From Cacajao melanocephalus (taxonomy: Eukaryota > Chordata > Mammalia > Primates > Pitheciidae): a stretch of 64,000 bases of DNA. Within the stretch, counting starts at the first letter, position 1; the number at the start of each line of letters is the position of its first letter. This document shows positions 1 through 13,788 of this stretch, one piece after another. Below the pieces are notes generated by a model. That model worked only from the letters and a program-made list of their open reading frames with translations, made no database searches and had not been told where the DNA came from. The position numbers were made by a program, and so were the translations under genes. The DNA lies in contig CAUYLG010071539.1 in NCBI GenBank assembly GCA_963573385.1, forward strand, positions 1 through 64,000. The letters run 5' to 3'.

Positions 1-180
1 TGACCACTTCTCAATACTTTTAAAAGAATTCAGTTGGGGAGAGATATCATGGGGAGAAAAGCCAGATATAGGTGATGGGGAGGAAGGCAGCAAATCACAC
101 TGCCATGTGTGTACCTATGCAACAGTCTTGCATGTTCTTCATATGTATACCAAAACCTAAAATGCAATTAAAAAAAAAAA
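1..180 (+). mobile_element. LINE-1 3' end (L1PA/L1PB type), cut by window edge
   Basis: This is the 3' untranslated tail of a LINE-1 on the plus strand. It shows the typical end: a G/A-rich stretch, then a 'CATGTGTGTACCTATGCAAC'-like block, 'ACCAAAACCTAAAATGCAAT' and an A-run. Only the last 180 bases lie in the window, so length and coding state are unknown. The L1 class is secure; the subfamily is a guess. Confidence 0.75.
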
Positions 181-244
181 AGAAATGATTTCACCTCACA
201 TTTGGATTACCATGGATTAATTAAAAACTAAATTTACATTTATT

Positions 245-388
245 GATCTTTTAGTCATTTCAAATAAATCATCTCACTGAATTCTCCAACTATTTCAGAG
301 AACTGAAGTAGTTTGAAGGTGGTTTGGCCAAGATGCCTATCTAGTTAGACAGACTTTCTGACTCCAAAGCCCATTCCACTTAAGGAAA
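245..388 (-). repeat. MIR SINE fragment
   Basis: Reads as the reverse complement of the MIR core and 3' half: a region like 'aaataaatcatctcactgaattctcc', a decayed 'lower counts/ACAGA' section, then 'gactccaaagcccattcc', the reverse of the conserved MIR head. It is an ancient tRNA-derived SINE with no coding content. Confidence 0.55.
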
Positions 389-389
389 C

Positions 390-855
390 TAGTACAGTGT
401 CATTAATAATAAAGAAGAGTATTTTTGAATATTGTATAATTGCTGGATTATCCCATCTGGGGTGAATTAGTACTGGCAGGCTTTCTTCTTCACATTGGAG
501 TAAATTCTGTACTTGTGCAGGTAAACAAAACCTCCTATTAATTTTCTCCAGTTAATGGAGAGCAGGACTCATTAATTACTGGCTTTGATCCCCTTCAGTG
601 CCCAACACTCCTTACTATATTCAGGAGTATTGAATTCTTTGGAAAATGACCTCCTGAGACCTATTCTTCGCATTACTTCAAATGGAAAAAATTGCAGCCA
701 GCCAGAAATGGATTGTTTGGCTACAGCCTGCTCAGTTTTCAAGGAGGTAATTGAAACTTCAGGATCTTTAACTTATGAAGTGTTGGCAAGTTTGTCAGCC
801 ACATTTGTGATAGCCCTTTATTTTCCTTGCTAACTTTTCTTCTTGGAGTTTAATT
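390..855. other. Unassigned AT-rich sequence
   Basis: No repeat family or gene could be recognised. An 82-codon open frame (585-833, plus) has no recognisable domain and no supporting context, so I treat it as chance. Confidence 0.5.
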
Positions 856-1715
856 TATATATATTAAAAGGTACAGATATTAAGTGTTCAGGTCAATAAA
901 TTTTGACAATAGCAAATGTTCATGAAACCATCAAAGCATTTCCACCACCACAGAACCGTTCCCTCTTGCCTCTTTCTGGTCAGTTTCTCTACCCTCCTCA
1001 TACTCACCTCAGAAACAAACACTGCTTTGATTTTTTTAACTGCATATTTGTGTTGGGTGTTCTTGGACTTCATGTTCATAACATTATATGGTGTGCAGTT
1101 TTTTGTGTTTAGCTTTTTTCATCCAACATACTGTTCTGAGATTAATCTATGTTGTGTGTATTAGTAGTTATGTTAGTTTATTCTCATATTGCTATAAAGA
1201 AACATATTAGACTGGGTAATTTACAAAGAGGATTAATTGGTTCACAGTTCTGTGCTCTGTACAGGAAGCATGATGCTGGCACCTGCTCAGCTTCTGAGAA
1301 GGCCTCAGGAAACTTACAATCATGGGAGAAGGGGAAGGGGACACTTGAATTTCACATGGCCGGAGCAGGAACAAGAGAGACAGAGAGGTAGGACGTGCTA
1401 CACACTTTTAAACAACCAGATCTCACAAGAACTCACTATCATGAGAACAGTACCAAAACAGATGATGCCATACCATTCATGAGAAAATATCCCCATGATC
1501 AAATTACCTTCCACCAGATACCACCAGATTATAATTCAACATGAGACTTGGTGGAAACAGAGATCCAGATTGTATCAGTTGTTTTTTTCTTTTATATTGC
1601 TAAGTTGTATCCCTTTGTATAAATATATTACAATTTATATATTTTTTACATCTATAGATATTTTAGTTTTTCTAGTTTGGGTTGTTGGTATTTTCTTTTC
1701 TTAAAAAAAACTCAG
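856..1715 (-). mobile_element. Old antisense LINE-1 (L1M) 3' UTR fragment, split by an LTR
   Basis: Bases 856-1170 and 1578-1715 join into one antisense L1M stretch. The first part has the block 'tcaataaattttgacaatag', a CCACCACCACAGAA-type segment and 'catccaacatactgttctgagatt'. The second part resumes with 'tattgctaagttgtatccc', which follows directly in the L1M pattern. The break is filled by a THE1/MST LTR. Confidence 0.6.
1171..1577 (-). mobile_element. THE1/MST-type solo LTR (ERVL-MaLR)
   Basis: Reverse complement of a MaLR LTR. It starts with a TGTTAG...TTGCTATAAAGAAA block, has 'gactgggtaatttacaaaga', the GTACAGGAAGCATG block, 'ctcaggaaacttacaatcatgg', 'aaacaaccagatctcac', and ends '...attgtatca'. 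At about 407 bp it fits MSTA/MSTB slightly better than THE1. No internal retroviral sequence is attached, so it is a solo LTR. It sits inside the L1M at 856-1715 and is therefore younger. Confidence 0.85.
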
Positions 1716-2120
1716 ATTATTTAACTGGAGTAGACTTCATGTGAAATTGTGGAAGGAGAACATATGTTTAAACTAAGATAAAGCTTTTCTAACAAGAGTT
1801 TGTTCTTTTCTGAAGAGAAAATAGCATCGAAGTTTGTTTTGGAGCAGAGGGGGTTTCAAACGGACCTTCAAAAATTCTCAACTATAAGGATTGGGGTGAC
1901 AGATTTCTTTTCCTATGGAACATGTGGCATCTCCTTCATTGAAAGACATTGATGATATTCATTGTCATTGATTTTTGAATGAGTAGACACCATTTTATCA
2001 AGAAACCACCTCATTAGCTGCTATGGTACTGGTATAGAGATGTACTATGCTGTCTGACCAAACACTCCTCGGGAGAAAAACCTCAACTTCCTCTACTATG
2101 CTGAAATCTCATTCTATGTC
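1716..2120. other. Unassigned sequence
   Basis: Nothing recognisable beyond generic AT-rich DNA. No open frame of note and no poly(A)-flanked structure. Confidence 0.5.
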
Positions 2121-2212
2121 TCACCTATGTATTCATTCAACCATTCATTCATTTAACATATGCTTGAGTACCTACTCTGAGCTTTGCTAGAGGTTACAGT
2201 TGAATAAAATAT
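2121..2212 (-). repeat. L2 (or MIR-like) 3' fragment
   Basis: 'attcattcaaccattcattcatttaa' followed by 'tgcttgagtacctactctgagc' is the reverse complement of the L2 3' end ('tgctcaataaatatttgttgaatgaat' class). Short and degraded. Confidence 0.5.
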
Positions 2213-2799
2213 ACTTCTTTTGACATTATATGAATAGACTGAGACCTCTCATCAGAGCCCAGTATAAAAGTACTCTGTGTTGTTGCTTGGCATATGCTTG
2301 AGATGCTAAGAATATGGGTAACAATGATAACATTTATTATTGTAAAATCCTGGCCTACAGGTTTCTTCAGATGGGTGGTCATTCCACTTCCTCATGGGGG
2401 TAGAATAATCAGATCTGCTAAACTGTGGTAGCAATGTGCTGAAACGTATTCTTCATTCCTGGCCTCTCTTATACTACACCTTAATTCTTCCCCAGGGAAG
2501 GAAGGATGATTTAACTGATTGCTGAATTTAGGAGAAGGAATTCTGTAAGCTCAGCTCCTTCTCCCTTTACTTTTCTTGAGTCTTCCTGCCTTTAAAGAAT
2601 GTTATTTTCCATAGCATGCCATATGGTAAAAAGGGGCCTTCCCCTGAAGATTAAAGACAGTAAGAGAGCTGAAGTTGTCCAATGATGCCAGAAACTAAGT
2701 GAACAAGTGAGTTTAACTTCAGAGTGAAATATTGGTAGGTCCATTTGGCTCCAACTCTAAGGCCATATTCTCCAGTCAAGTTTTTCAGTAAAGAAAGTG
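2213..2799. other. Unassigned sequence
   Basis: No recognisable gene or repeat. The stretch directly precedes an Alu and might hold the missing 5' terminus of the adjacent mariner, but I could not identify its terminal inverted repeat here. Confidence 0.45.
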
Positions 2800-3146
2800 G
2801 GCTGGGTGTGGTGGCTTACACCTGTAATCTCAGCACTTTAGGAGGCCAAGGTGGGTGGATCACCATGTCAGAAGTTCAAGACCAGCCTGACGGACATGGT
2901 GAAACCCCATCTCTACTAAAAATACAAAAATAGCTGGGCATGGTGGTACGCACCTGTAATCCCAGCTACTCAGGAGGCTGAGGCAGGAGAATCGCTCGAA
3001 GCCAGGAGGTGCAGGTTGTAGTGAGCCAAAATTGCGTCACTGCACTCTGGCCTGAGTAACAGAGTGAGAGGTTGCAGTGAGCCGAAATCATGCCACTACA
3101 CTCCAGCCTGGGTAACAGAGTGAGACTCTGTCTCAAAAAAAAAAAA
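2800..3146 (+). mobile_element. Alu with internal 56-bp tandem duplication
   Basis: Full dimeric Alu, sense strand, from GGCTGGGTGTGGTGGC to a 12-base A-run. Left and right arms are both present. The 3' end of the right arm is duplicated: the segment from GGTTG(T/C)AGTGAGCC to ACAGAGTGAGA occurs at 3014-3069 and again at 3070-3125, each 56 bases, so the element is longer than a standard 280-bp Alu body. The substitution pattern suggests AluS. Confidence 0.92.
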
Positions 3147-4242
3147 TTCAAATTAATGGAGAAGTTTTTGTGAAAGAATGGTGAAATCATTGATGCTTAA
3201 TGAGAAGTTTATGGATACAATGCCCCCCAAACATCAGCAGTTTACAAATGAATAAACCTTTTTTAAAAGGGAAGAGATGATGTTCAAGTTGAAGTGCATA
3301 GCCTAGACCTGCTACTTGGATTTTTAAGGAAAAAATCAATCTTGTGAATTCTCTAATTGAAGAGGACTGACAATTAACAGCAGAAACAATAGCCAATACC
3401 ACAGACATCTCAATTGGTTTAGGTGAAACAATTCTGACTGAAAAATTAAAGTTGAGCAAACTTTCCACTTGATGGGTATCAAAATCAACGAGTCCATATC
3501 AGCTGCAGACAAGAGCAGAGCTTTCAATGAAAATTTAAATAAGTGGAATAATCCCACTTTGCAGACGCTTTGAAGAAGCATTTCTTTGAGGAATTGTAAC
3601 AGTAAATGAAACACGGCTTTACCAGTATGATTTTGAAGATAAAGAACAATCAAAGCAATGGCTACCAAGAGGTGAAAAATGGTCTGGTCAAAACAAAAGC
3701 AGACCAGTCAAGAGCAAAGGTCTTGAAAACAGTTTTTTGAAATACCGAAGGCATTTTGTTTGTTGACTTTCTGAAGGGCCAAAGAATGATGACAGTTATT
3801 ATGAGAGTGTTTTGAGAAAATTAGCCTAAACTATAGGACAAAAACACGCAGGAAAGCTTCCCCAGAGAGTCCTTCTCCAACTATGACAATACCTCTGTTC
3901 ATTTTTCTTATCAAACAAGGGAAAGTTTTCAAGAGTTTCCATGGGAAACCATTAGACATCTACCTTATAATCTTGATGTGGCTCCTTCTGACTTTTTATT
4001 TCCTAATTTTAAACATTTTTAAATGGCACCCATTTTTCTTCAGTTAATACTGTAGAAAGGACTGTGTTGACATGGTTAAATTCTCAGGACCCTCAGTTCT
4101 GTAGGAATAGACTAAATGGCTGGTGTCATCGCTTACAAAAATATCTTGAAGTTTATGGAGCTTATGTTGAGAAATCAAGTTTATATTATTTATTTTTGTC
4201 TTTTAATTCTATTTTTCCACAAATATTTTAAGTCTTATTATA
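3147..4242 (+). mobile_element. Ancient mariner (MARNA-type) with dead transposase
   Basis: A Tc1/mariner DNA transposon relic spanning almost the whole transposase gene in order. It opens with the N-terminal helix-turn-helix region (about 3150-3330), then a segment reading 'ETRLYQYDFEDKEQSKQWLP' (near 3608-3667), 'YYESVLRKLA' (near 3798-3827) and, near the C-terminus, 'TWLNSQDPQF' and 'GAYVEK'. The central catalytic part (about 3860-4010), where mariners carry the HHDNAPAH and HPPYSPDLAP motifs, is readable only by changing frame and contains several stops. A decayed 3' terminal repeat lies near 4215-4242. The Alu abuts its 5' side. It matches the eutherian MARNA family as I recall it; Hsmar1 is excluded because its diagnostic protein differs. 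Confidence 0.8.
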
Positions 4243-5477
<1,235 letters not shown>

Positions 5478-5490
5478 TCTTGAGCAGAAA

Positions 5491-5832
5491 TCTTTACCTT
5501 TCAGATGAATAAGTTGCAAAATGCACCTTCAAATAATTAAGTTAATTGACTTATTTAATGAAGTTATTTGCTGCCTGGATCATAGCTCATGTTTGGGTAG
5601 GTATTAGTCTCTCCTTTTATTACACCATATTGAAATACGTCTGAAACCGCCCAATTAAGATATGAATAGATATTAATGCCAATATATACACATAAATATG
5701 ATAGGCATTTGTTTAAATTTTTACATATACTTATTTTAGTGAGCTGCATTAAGCCAAATTCAAAATTAGACATTTCCCCTTCTTATGAATGGATGTAGAA
5801 AGGAGCATTGTTAAAGCAAACGGTGACAGGTC
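5491..5832. other. Unassigned spacer between two Alus
   Basis: About 340 bases separating two Alus of opposite orientation. No gene or repeat recognised. Confidence 0.45.
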
Positions 5833-6785
<953 letters not shown>

Positions 6786-7045
6786 TTTGCTTTCCGTTCC
6801 TTTCCTTCTTCCCTTTTTAAGTCTCTTTTTCTTTCTCTTCTTCCTTTCTTCCTTCCTTGCTTCCTTCCTCTCTTTCCTTATTTTCTTTCTTTTCTCTTCC
6901 TTCCTTCCGTCTTCCCTCCCTCCCTTTCTTCCTTCCTTCCTTTCTCTTTTTCTCTCTTTTCTTTCTTTTCTCTTTCTTTCCCCCTTTCTTTCTTTCCTTC
7001 TTTCTTTCTTTCTTTCCTTCTTTCTTTCTTCTCCTTCTCTTTCTG
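6786..7045. repeat. Polypyrimidine tract, (CTTT)n/(CTTC)n
   Basis: About 260 bases of almost pure C/T on the plus strand, made of degenerate TTCC and TTTC tetramers. It creates long Ser/Phe/Leu-rich open frames on the plus strand and Lys/Glu/Arg-rich frames on the minus strand, none of them a gene. Such homopurine-homopyrimidine DNA can adopt triplex (H-DNA) structure and is length-polymorphic in general. Confidence 0.95.
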
Positions 7046-9793
7046 TTGGCCCTCCTTGCTGCTTTTTCTACATGATTTATTTTTAAATGTTTTAAGGTGG
7101 TTTGATGGAATAAATAAGCATAGCAAAATAGTATTTATGAAAATAGGTGAAAAAGAAAAATGGAAATCATGGGTTGAAATATAAGCTATAACTAGGGATG
7201 AGGCCATTACAATACTGCACATCACAGAGACTTCCTTGCTAAAGACGAGCTGCAGACTTAGTTCTAAGCCTTCTTGCCCTTAACATAAAAAGGGAAAACT
7301 GATCAGTCACCATATCCCCAGCTCTTGAGCACATCACTGATTTGAACAAAATTGGGATTCCGTTAGCAAGAAATGAAAGGAGAAAGTTTATTGGGTGGAA
7401 AACTAGTGGCTTCTACCACATTCTACCCCTTTGGCTTTGTAATATTCATACACACTCTTCCTCTCATAAATAGAATACCTTCTCCAGCTTTTCCCTGAGA
7501 AATACCACACCATTGTCTCATGCAGTTATTTCATTCACTTTGAAAATAGGATCTTTGTGTAATGTGTGTTCTGCTCTTCATCAGGTCTCAAAATGGCTGT
7601 CATTGTCTGGTGAGCAATAAGGTTAAACAGAAGTTATAAGTCTTTGTTTGGAAACAGGAAGAACAAGAAACACAGCAGTCGCTGGCCCACATAGCACATA
7701 TCAATCACTTATTGCTAGGCAAGAACGATAAAGACTCCCTACTCCAGCAGTGAAATAAATTTCTTGGCTAGACAAATTTGCTAGGGTCCTGTTGTTTATT
7801 ATTCTCTATGGCCACTCCAAAAAAGATGCGGAGAGGACAACCTTTTAGGATGGCACAGCTTCCACAACTCATTTCTGTGGTGAAATGTGGGGGTTCTGTT
7901 ATTCTTTATTGATTGATCACATGATGTTTGATATTTCTTTTCTTGCGGGGGTTGAAACAATTTTATTTTTTTAATTTTATGCTTTAAATTCATGTTATAT
8001 AAATTAAGTACTATGTAAACTTGTCTTAAGAATATTAATTTTTAACTTAGGCGATATTATTTCACCTGAATTTATTTGGATAAATACAACTTAGCTGTCT
8101 GCTTATAAACATCACAAAAGATGACAAATTGGAAAACAGGGCTTTAACAATTAGAAATTTTAAATTGACCCTCATACTTTTTTACTTTTAACTTGCTATC
8201 TGGTTAACTTATATTTAGCATTTACCCTTGAGGTTGGTAAAACATGTTATCAGTGTATTATGCAAGAGTTTACATCTTTTGCATAAGTGGTCCCCTGGGT
8301 TGCATTTACTCTTGACCAAACAAAAAACAAACACCACTGGCACTGCACAGTAAACTGTCTTTATATCATAGGTTACAAGTCTTGGTAAAAGCAAAAACAA
8401 ATCTTCAGTGTTGGAGGGACCCCTTAGTAGTTCTTCTCTGGGCTTAGAGAAGGAAAAAAAATAGTCCTCCACTGCACTTTATATCTCTTAAAAATAATGT
8501 TTCAGCAGCCTAAGTCTTTTGGGTTATAAAACTTTTTACACCAGGATTTACTTTGAAATATAGTTTACAACCAAATCAAGTATAACATACATACACTGAC
8601 ACTTCAGCATAAGGGCAAACTTAAAAAATATTATTTTGGGCCTTTAAAATTAGGCCATAGTATAAAAAACAGTGCATAATTTTACATTCAGAAAATTCAT
8701 ATTAAAATATTTCATTTTTTGTAGGATAAAAGCCAAGAAAATTTTACATATGCATCAGTTTATTACATATATTTAAATGGCTCTTTCTTCCCTAGGTACT
8801 TAAAACTTCCATATTATACAACGGCCCCAAGCAAGCTTCCTCTCTCCAAAGCAAGTTTTGCAGGAATGATGACACCAGATCACTTTCAGAATAGGTTGTG
8901 CAGTGCTATAATACAAAAATGTATTTTGAAAGCTATTGAGTGACCATTAAATATTATTTCTAAAAAAATGGTTTTGTCATATTTGTTGGCAGACTATCCA
9001 ATTATCCAGTACACAGGGCCACTGGAGTACATTATGCCTCATTCTAATGAGTCCCAAGTGCCCTTTCCACCTTCACCACTGTACCATTTACTAAAACCCA
9101 ACTATTAAAAACATTCACATTTTCTTTTAGTAGTGCACCCAGCTGTTGGCGTATTACTAGTTAGGGTATTTCTAGATACTAAACTTTCACATGTTTACCT
9201 AGTTCTCAATCCTTGTATATCTTAGCTAAATGTTTATAATCTGATTCACTAAATTTTAACAATCTATTGATCTGTGAATGATAATCTTAAATCACTATAT
9301 TCCCCAAACAAGCAATAGAAAAAGTTGATTCCTTTACTACTCCCCAAATCTAAACCTGAATGGTTTCACTTAAAAGTTACTCAGTTGAGAACACTTAATA
9401 TCAAGTACAATTATTAATTTAGTTACTTCAAGTCGCAGTGAAGCTACTATTACATCACAGTGCACATACAACAAATGAGGTGAAGTCTAATTATATATTT
9501 TATATCAATTAGCAATTCTACATTAATAGATTTATTACCTGGTGAATTTATTTCAGACCAACTGACAACTATCCGTAAACACAAGTAAATTTAAACATCA
9601 GTATTTTATCTTATTTTATACCTGTACTTTCAGTAAGGTTTTAATTTGAAATATCATTATTTCCTTATCTGAAGGAATAAAGGAAACAGGAACCAGTGGC
9701 ATGGTGGTTTAGGAAGCACTCTTGGTGATGGCAGATCAATAAATTTGGCTCCATCATAGTTCTGATTAGCTTGAGATTTAATAAGTAAGCTAG
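7046..9793. other. Long unassigned stretch with few recognisable repeats
   Basis: About 2.7 kb in which I see no clear Alu, L1 or LTR. Read on the minus strand, 7930-9700 resembles a long AT-rich 3' UTR, with scattered AATAAA-like signals and no coding frame over 85 codons. It could be a 3' UTR, a retrocopied UTR, or simply unique intergenic DNA; I cannot tell which. Confidence 0.4.
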
Positions 9794-10093
9794 GGCTGGA
9801 CACAGTGGCTCACACCTATAATCCCAGCATTTTGGGAAGCTAAGGTGAATGGGATCACTTGAGATCAGGAGTTCAAAACCAGCCTGGCCAACATGGTGAA
9901 ATTATGTCTCTATTAAAAATACCAAAAGAATCCAGGCATGGTGGCAGGCAGCTGCAGTCCCAGCTACTCAGGAGGCTGAGGCAGGAGAACCTCTTGAACC
10001 TGGGAGGCAGAGGCTGAAGTGAGCCAAGATGGCCCTGTGCACTCCAGCATGGGTGACAGAGCCAGACTCTGTCTCAAAAAAGAAAAAAAAAAG
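9794..10093 (+). mobile_element. Alu, sense
   Basis: Full dimer from GGCTGGACACAGTGGC to 'CTCTGTCTCAAAAAAGAAAA'. Moderately diverged; 'CCTGGCCAACATGGTGAAA' suggests AluS. Flanking duplications are not clear. Confidence 0.93.
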
Positions 10094-11490
10094 TAAAGTG
10101 GGACCTGATAAGCTAGAGTTCCAATTCTGATTATCTGGGAAATTTTTATTCCCCCCTTCCCCTCCCCCCAACTTTGCATGACCTGCTATGCGTTCCAATC
10201 ATGTCCTCTTTCTTTATTCTTATGAACCATCTTCTGGGAATTCTGATCCTTGGTCTTCTATTAAGCTGTGGTTGGTTCTTACTAAAATTTCTAGATTGAG
10301 GTGCTAGAATGTCCATCTTCAGCTTCTTTGTCACCTTTCAGTCTGCTTTTCAGAGAGCAGGGTTTCCAATACCTGTCCGCTTCCTCACTGCCACGCTCAA
10401 GATAACAGATGTTGCTTCCTGATGGATCCTTTTCTTTGTCTCAATATAGAAGTTCTCATGGGTTGATCTGCTGAGTTCAGCCTAGGAGCTGAGGCCAACA
10501 TCTGAGTCACCTCAGCACACAAGTTTGAGATAAGTCCTAGCAACCTCAAGCTCAAAACTGTGGCAGCAGCCACTCCCTCTCCATGTCAAAGCCTTCCTGC
10601 CTTTCCAGGGAGAGTTATGGACCAAAGCCCATTGGCACTGCTGCCCACCCTGGTGCCTGCAACCCGACAGCCTCCTTCTTCCTCTACTGACCTGGCATTT
10701 CTTTAGAAATACAGTTCCTTCTAAAATACCATAGGCTTTCAGTCTATTCAATGCCACCTGTGAGCAACCACAGCCAAAGATTGTATGGAGTCATAGTATT
10801 AAGGTCTGAGAAATATTGTTTCTTGGTCACAGGACTTCATTTTTCACACATAGTGTTTCCCTTTAACTTCTGTCATCAGCAATGTGAAATGGTACACTTG
10901 GAGGAAAAGCAACACCCTTTAACCTGTATTTACCAGCAGGTGTGCCTCCTTTGGCCAGCAGAGACCTGGAAGAGAGAGCTGGGAACCCAATACCAGCCCC
11001 TGCTAGGGCTGCTTCTTCAGCTCTGACATGAAAGGCTTCAGTTTGAGGTAGGAAAGCAATGTGTTTTCTTCCCAAAGCTGGTAGACTCTTATCATATAGG
11101 CTTCTCAGATGTCTTAGATTGCAAGCCATAGGCCCACACCTGCTCTCTTAGCTGTCAGAATCACTAGCTTTAGTATGAATTCATTTCTCTCAAGGAGGAC
11201 TTTGCAAAACTCAGCAATTAAAAAGCACACACATTTTTAATTTTTCTGTTACTTTCCTTGATGCTGTGTTTACAGTAAGCACAAAAAATTCCACATTAAA
11301 AAAGTCATCAACTTTGCAGCTTGCAGTGGGTGAGGCCTAATTGTCTATTTCTCTACCTTGTATTCCTGGAAATTTTCTATTTTTGTCTCTTTTACTTGCA
11401 ATATTCCATTTTCAGTTACCCCATTTTGCATCAGAGGAGAGTGTACAGGCAAGCAATATAAAACCCATTACAGTGGCTTAACCAGATGAG
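10094..11490. other. Unassigned, locally GC-richer sequence
   Basis: Bases 10340-10760 and 10900-11130 are less AT-rich than their surroundings and look like old LTR or ERV-derived DNA, but I could not match them to a family. The open frames of 81-91 codons show no domain. Confidence 0.4.
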
Positions 11491-11519
11491 GTTTTTTGTT
11501 TTGTTTTGTTTTGTTTTGT
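11491..11519 (+). repeat. (GTTTT)n microsatellite
   Basis: A GTTTTTT start followed by repeated GTTTT units, adjoining the start of the MLT1 LTR at 11521. Confidence 0.9.
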
Positions 11520-11520
11520 C

Positions 11521-11812
11521 TGTGTAGGATGCTGTAACTAAATACTCTAGACTGGGTGACATACACAATAGAAATGTATCTCTCACAGCTCTGGAGGCTA
11601 GGGAGTCTAAGATTAAGGTGCTGCTCATTTCAGTTCCTCCGATCTCTTTTTCTTCTTCTAAGACCACCAGTCCGATCAGATTAGGGCTTCACCCCATAAC
11701 CCCATTTAACCTTAATTACTTCCAAAAGGTTCTATCTCCAAATACAGTCACATGAGGAGTTAAGACTTCAACACAAATTTTGTAGGGGCAAAATGCAGTC
11801 TATATTGGCTTT
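11521..11812 (-). mobile_element. MLT1-type LTR (ERVL-MaLR)
   Basis: Antisense MLT1: 'gatgctgtaactaaatactctagactgggtgac', 'atctctcacagctctggaggctagg', 'ccaaatacagtcacatgagg' and 'ttaagacttcaacacaaattt' match the MLT1 pattern in reverse. Part of the middle is missing (about 292 bp). Confidence 0.75.
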
Positions 11813-13026
11813 CTTTAGGGAGACAGGGAGTCCAGAGCTACTGTATTAGGCCCATGAAGTCACTGCTGTTCCAGGCTCCATCTGCCTCCCTACCCTGCTG
11901 TCTTTAGCATGTGGCTTCTATTTTAATGGCTACACGATGCCTATTTTGCCTATGCCCACCTTACTGGCAGAAAGGATGAAGAACAATTGCATGCTTATCA
12001 GGAAGCAAAATTTTTCCCCAGAAATTCCCAGCAGACTGTTGTTACCGACATTCCATCGATGAGAACAGTTTCATGTAGAGGTCCCTAACAGAAGGCAATG
12101 GTGTGCTAGACATTGAATTTTGTAGCTTGGGATAATTTTTCTTGGAACAAAATTTGGATACTGTTAGTAAAGGGGAAGGGGCTAATAGACATCAGGAAGA
12201 TAAATCTCAGTGCTTGTTATAGGATCTCTCCAGGTAGGCTGATTATAACACTCACAAGCATTATTCAGTACAATTAAAATAAATCAGGAGCAGGAAAGTC
12301 TCCTAATATTCTGGATTTATAACTCTTTGAAATTTTAGTTTAATCCACACAATGCTTTTAAAATTTCCTAAAATAATTTTTTTTTCTGTATTTCTATACT
12401 CCTCAAATATTTTTTTTCTGCATCAAAACACAGTTTGATTGAACACTAACTCTCATATTCAGAGACAGTATCAGAGTTTGGTCACTAGTACTAGTCTTTA
12501 GGTAAGAACCAAGACTCCTTGGAGGATGCGGAATCCACGTATTGGACCCAGAAAAATTATGCTTCGCTGGAGTGAGTGATAAATAACCCACTCTGGGCAG
12601 AGGCATTTTTACTCTTGGGATCCTCAGGATCTAAGGGTGAACTGCAATACCACATTGTGCCAGTAGATGACGACACCATCCAACATGTGAAGACTCCTCA
12701 CTGGACATCCCTTAAATTTCAGGTATCGAATAAGAAATTATTATTTTCTGTTATCGAGTATGTTAGTTTGACTTCCTACCAGTTGATTTTAGAAATGAGA
12801 AACACGTGTTCAAATAGTAACATTAAATATCAGAATTCGGTTTTATATTTGTCTTTTAATTAGTGGTAATTTTTGCAAAATGAAATTCAACTTCAAGGCA
12901 ATGCAAATGACTTATTATAGGTGAGCACAAGTTTCCAGGTGAACAAACTCTTTTGTGAAGGAGCAAGAGGAAAACTGATTAGATGAGTTTAACTACTATG
13001 GCCACAAAATCAGGCAGCAGGCAGCA
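11813..13026. other. Unassigned sequence
   Basis: No gene or repeat recognised across 1.2 kb. Open frames up to 95 codons (12576-12863, plus) lack recognisable domains. Confidence 0.45.
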
Positions 13027-13230
13027 GTTTTCAATCTTGGCTGAATATTGAAATTTATTTTTGTTAACTGCCCAGATTAAATTGAAATAATGTAGGGAGT
13101 TTTAAAAAAATGCCTGTCTGGTTCTTAGCTCAAAAAATGCTCATTTAATTTGTCTATGGTATGGCCTGAGAGTCAAGCCTTTTAAAATCTTCCCAGGTGA
13201 TTCTATTTTGCAGCCCGTATTGCGAACACC
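13027..13230 (+). mobile_element. MER5A/B hAT-Charlie MITE fragment
   Basis: 'gttttcaatcttggctgaatattg', 'gggagttttaaaaaaatgcc' and 'ttcccaggtgattctattttgcagcc' follow the MER5 order (head, 'lastly the TTTTAA / CCAGGTGATTCT' end). It is a non-autonomous DNA transposon, highly diverged. Confidence 0.6.
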
Positions 13231-13771
13231 TGCCCTTGGCTTAGGGCTCTCATCACTCCGTGTTGCAATTAGTTGCTTAAATAGGTCAATCTCACCCAAA
13301 TACAGAGTTGGTGATTACCTACTGTGTGTAATCTGTGAAACTAGGAAGGCCCCTACTCTTCCTTAGGAAAAAAGTCACGGCGTCTGCACAACTACCATCA
13401 TGTTTGCATTTCCTTGTTGCAGAGAGAGATGGTAAAACAAACCAGTCGCAAACTAACAGAAAAATTCAGGAGAGACACACTCTGGGCTTTGCTCAACATT
13501 GCTAGTAATTTGTTTTAATTGTTTTTCAATGGATGCTCTTTGTGTGAAAGGGACACAAGGGAAGAGACCTTTGGAGTTTGACCATGTCGAGAAAGAAGTG
13601 AGCAATACTAAAGATTTGGGCATGGCTCAAAGAGGATAGGCTCAGTGGGGACCAAAGTTCTAGTTGTGGGGCCACTGGGGAGCTCAGCAGACAGTAGAAG
13701 AACAGATTACAGAAGACAGGGAGACAATACAATCACTTCTTTAGTTAATCCTCAAAACAGCGCTACAAGAG
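13231..13771. other. Unassigned sequence
   Basis: Nothing recognised before the L1 insertion that begins at 13789. Confidence 0.45.
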
Positions 13772-13788
13772 AATACTGGCATTCTTTC

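Noticed and set aside
3187..3668. Two minus-strand open frames of 93 and 110 codons
   Set aside because: They are antisense to the fossil mariner transposase, which is on the plus strand.
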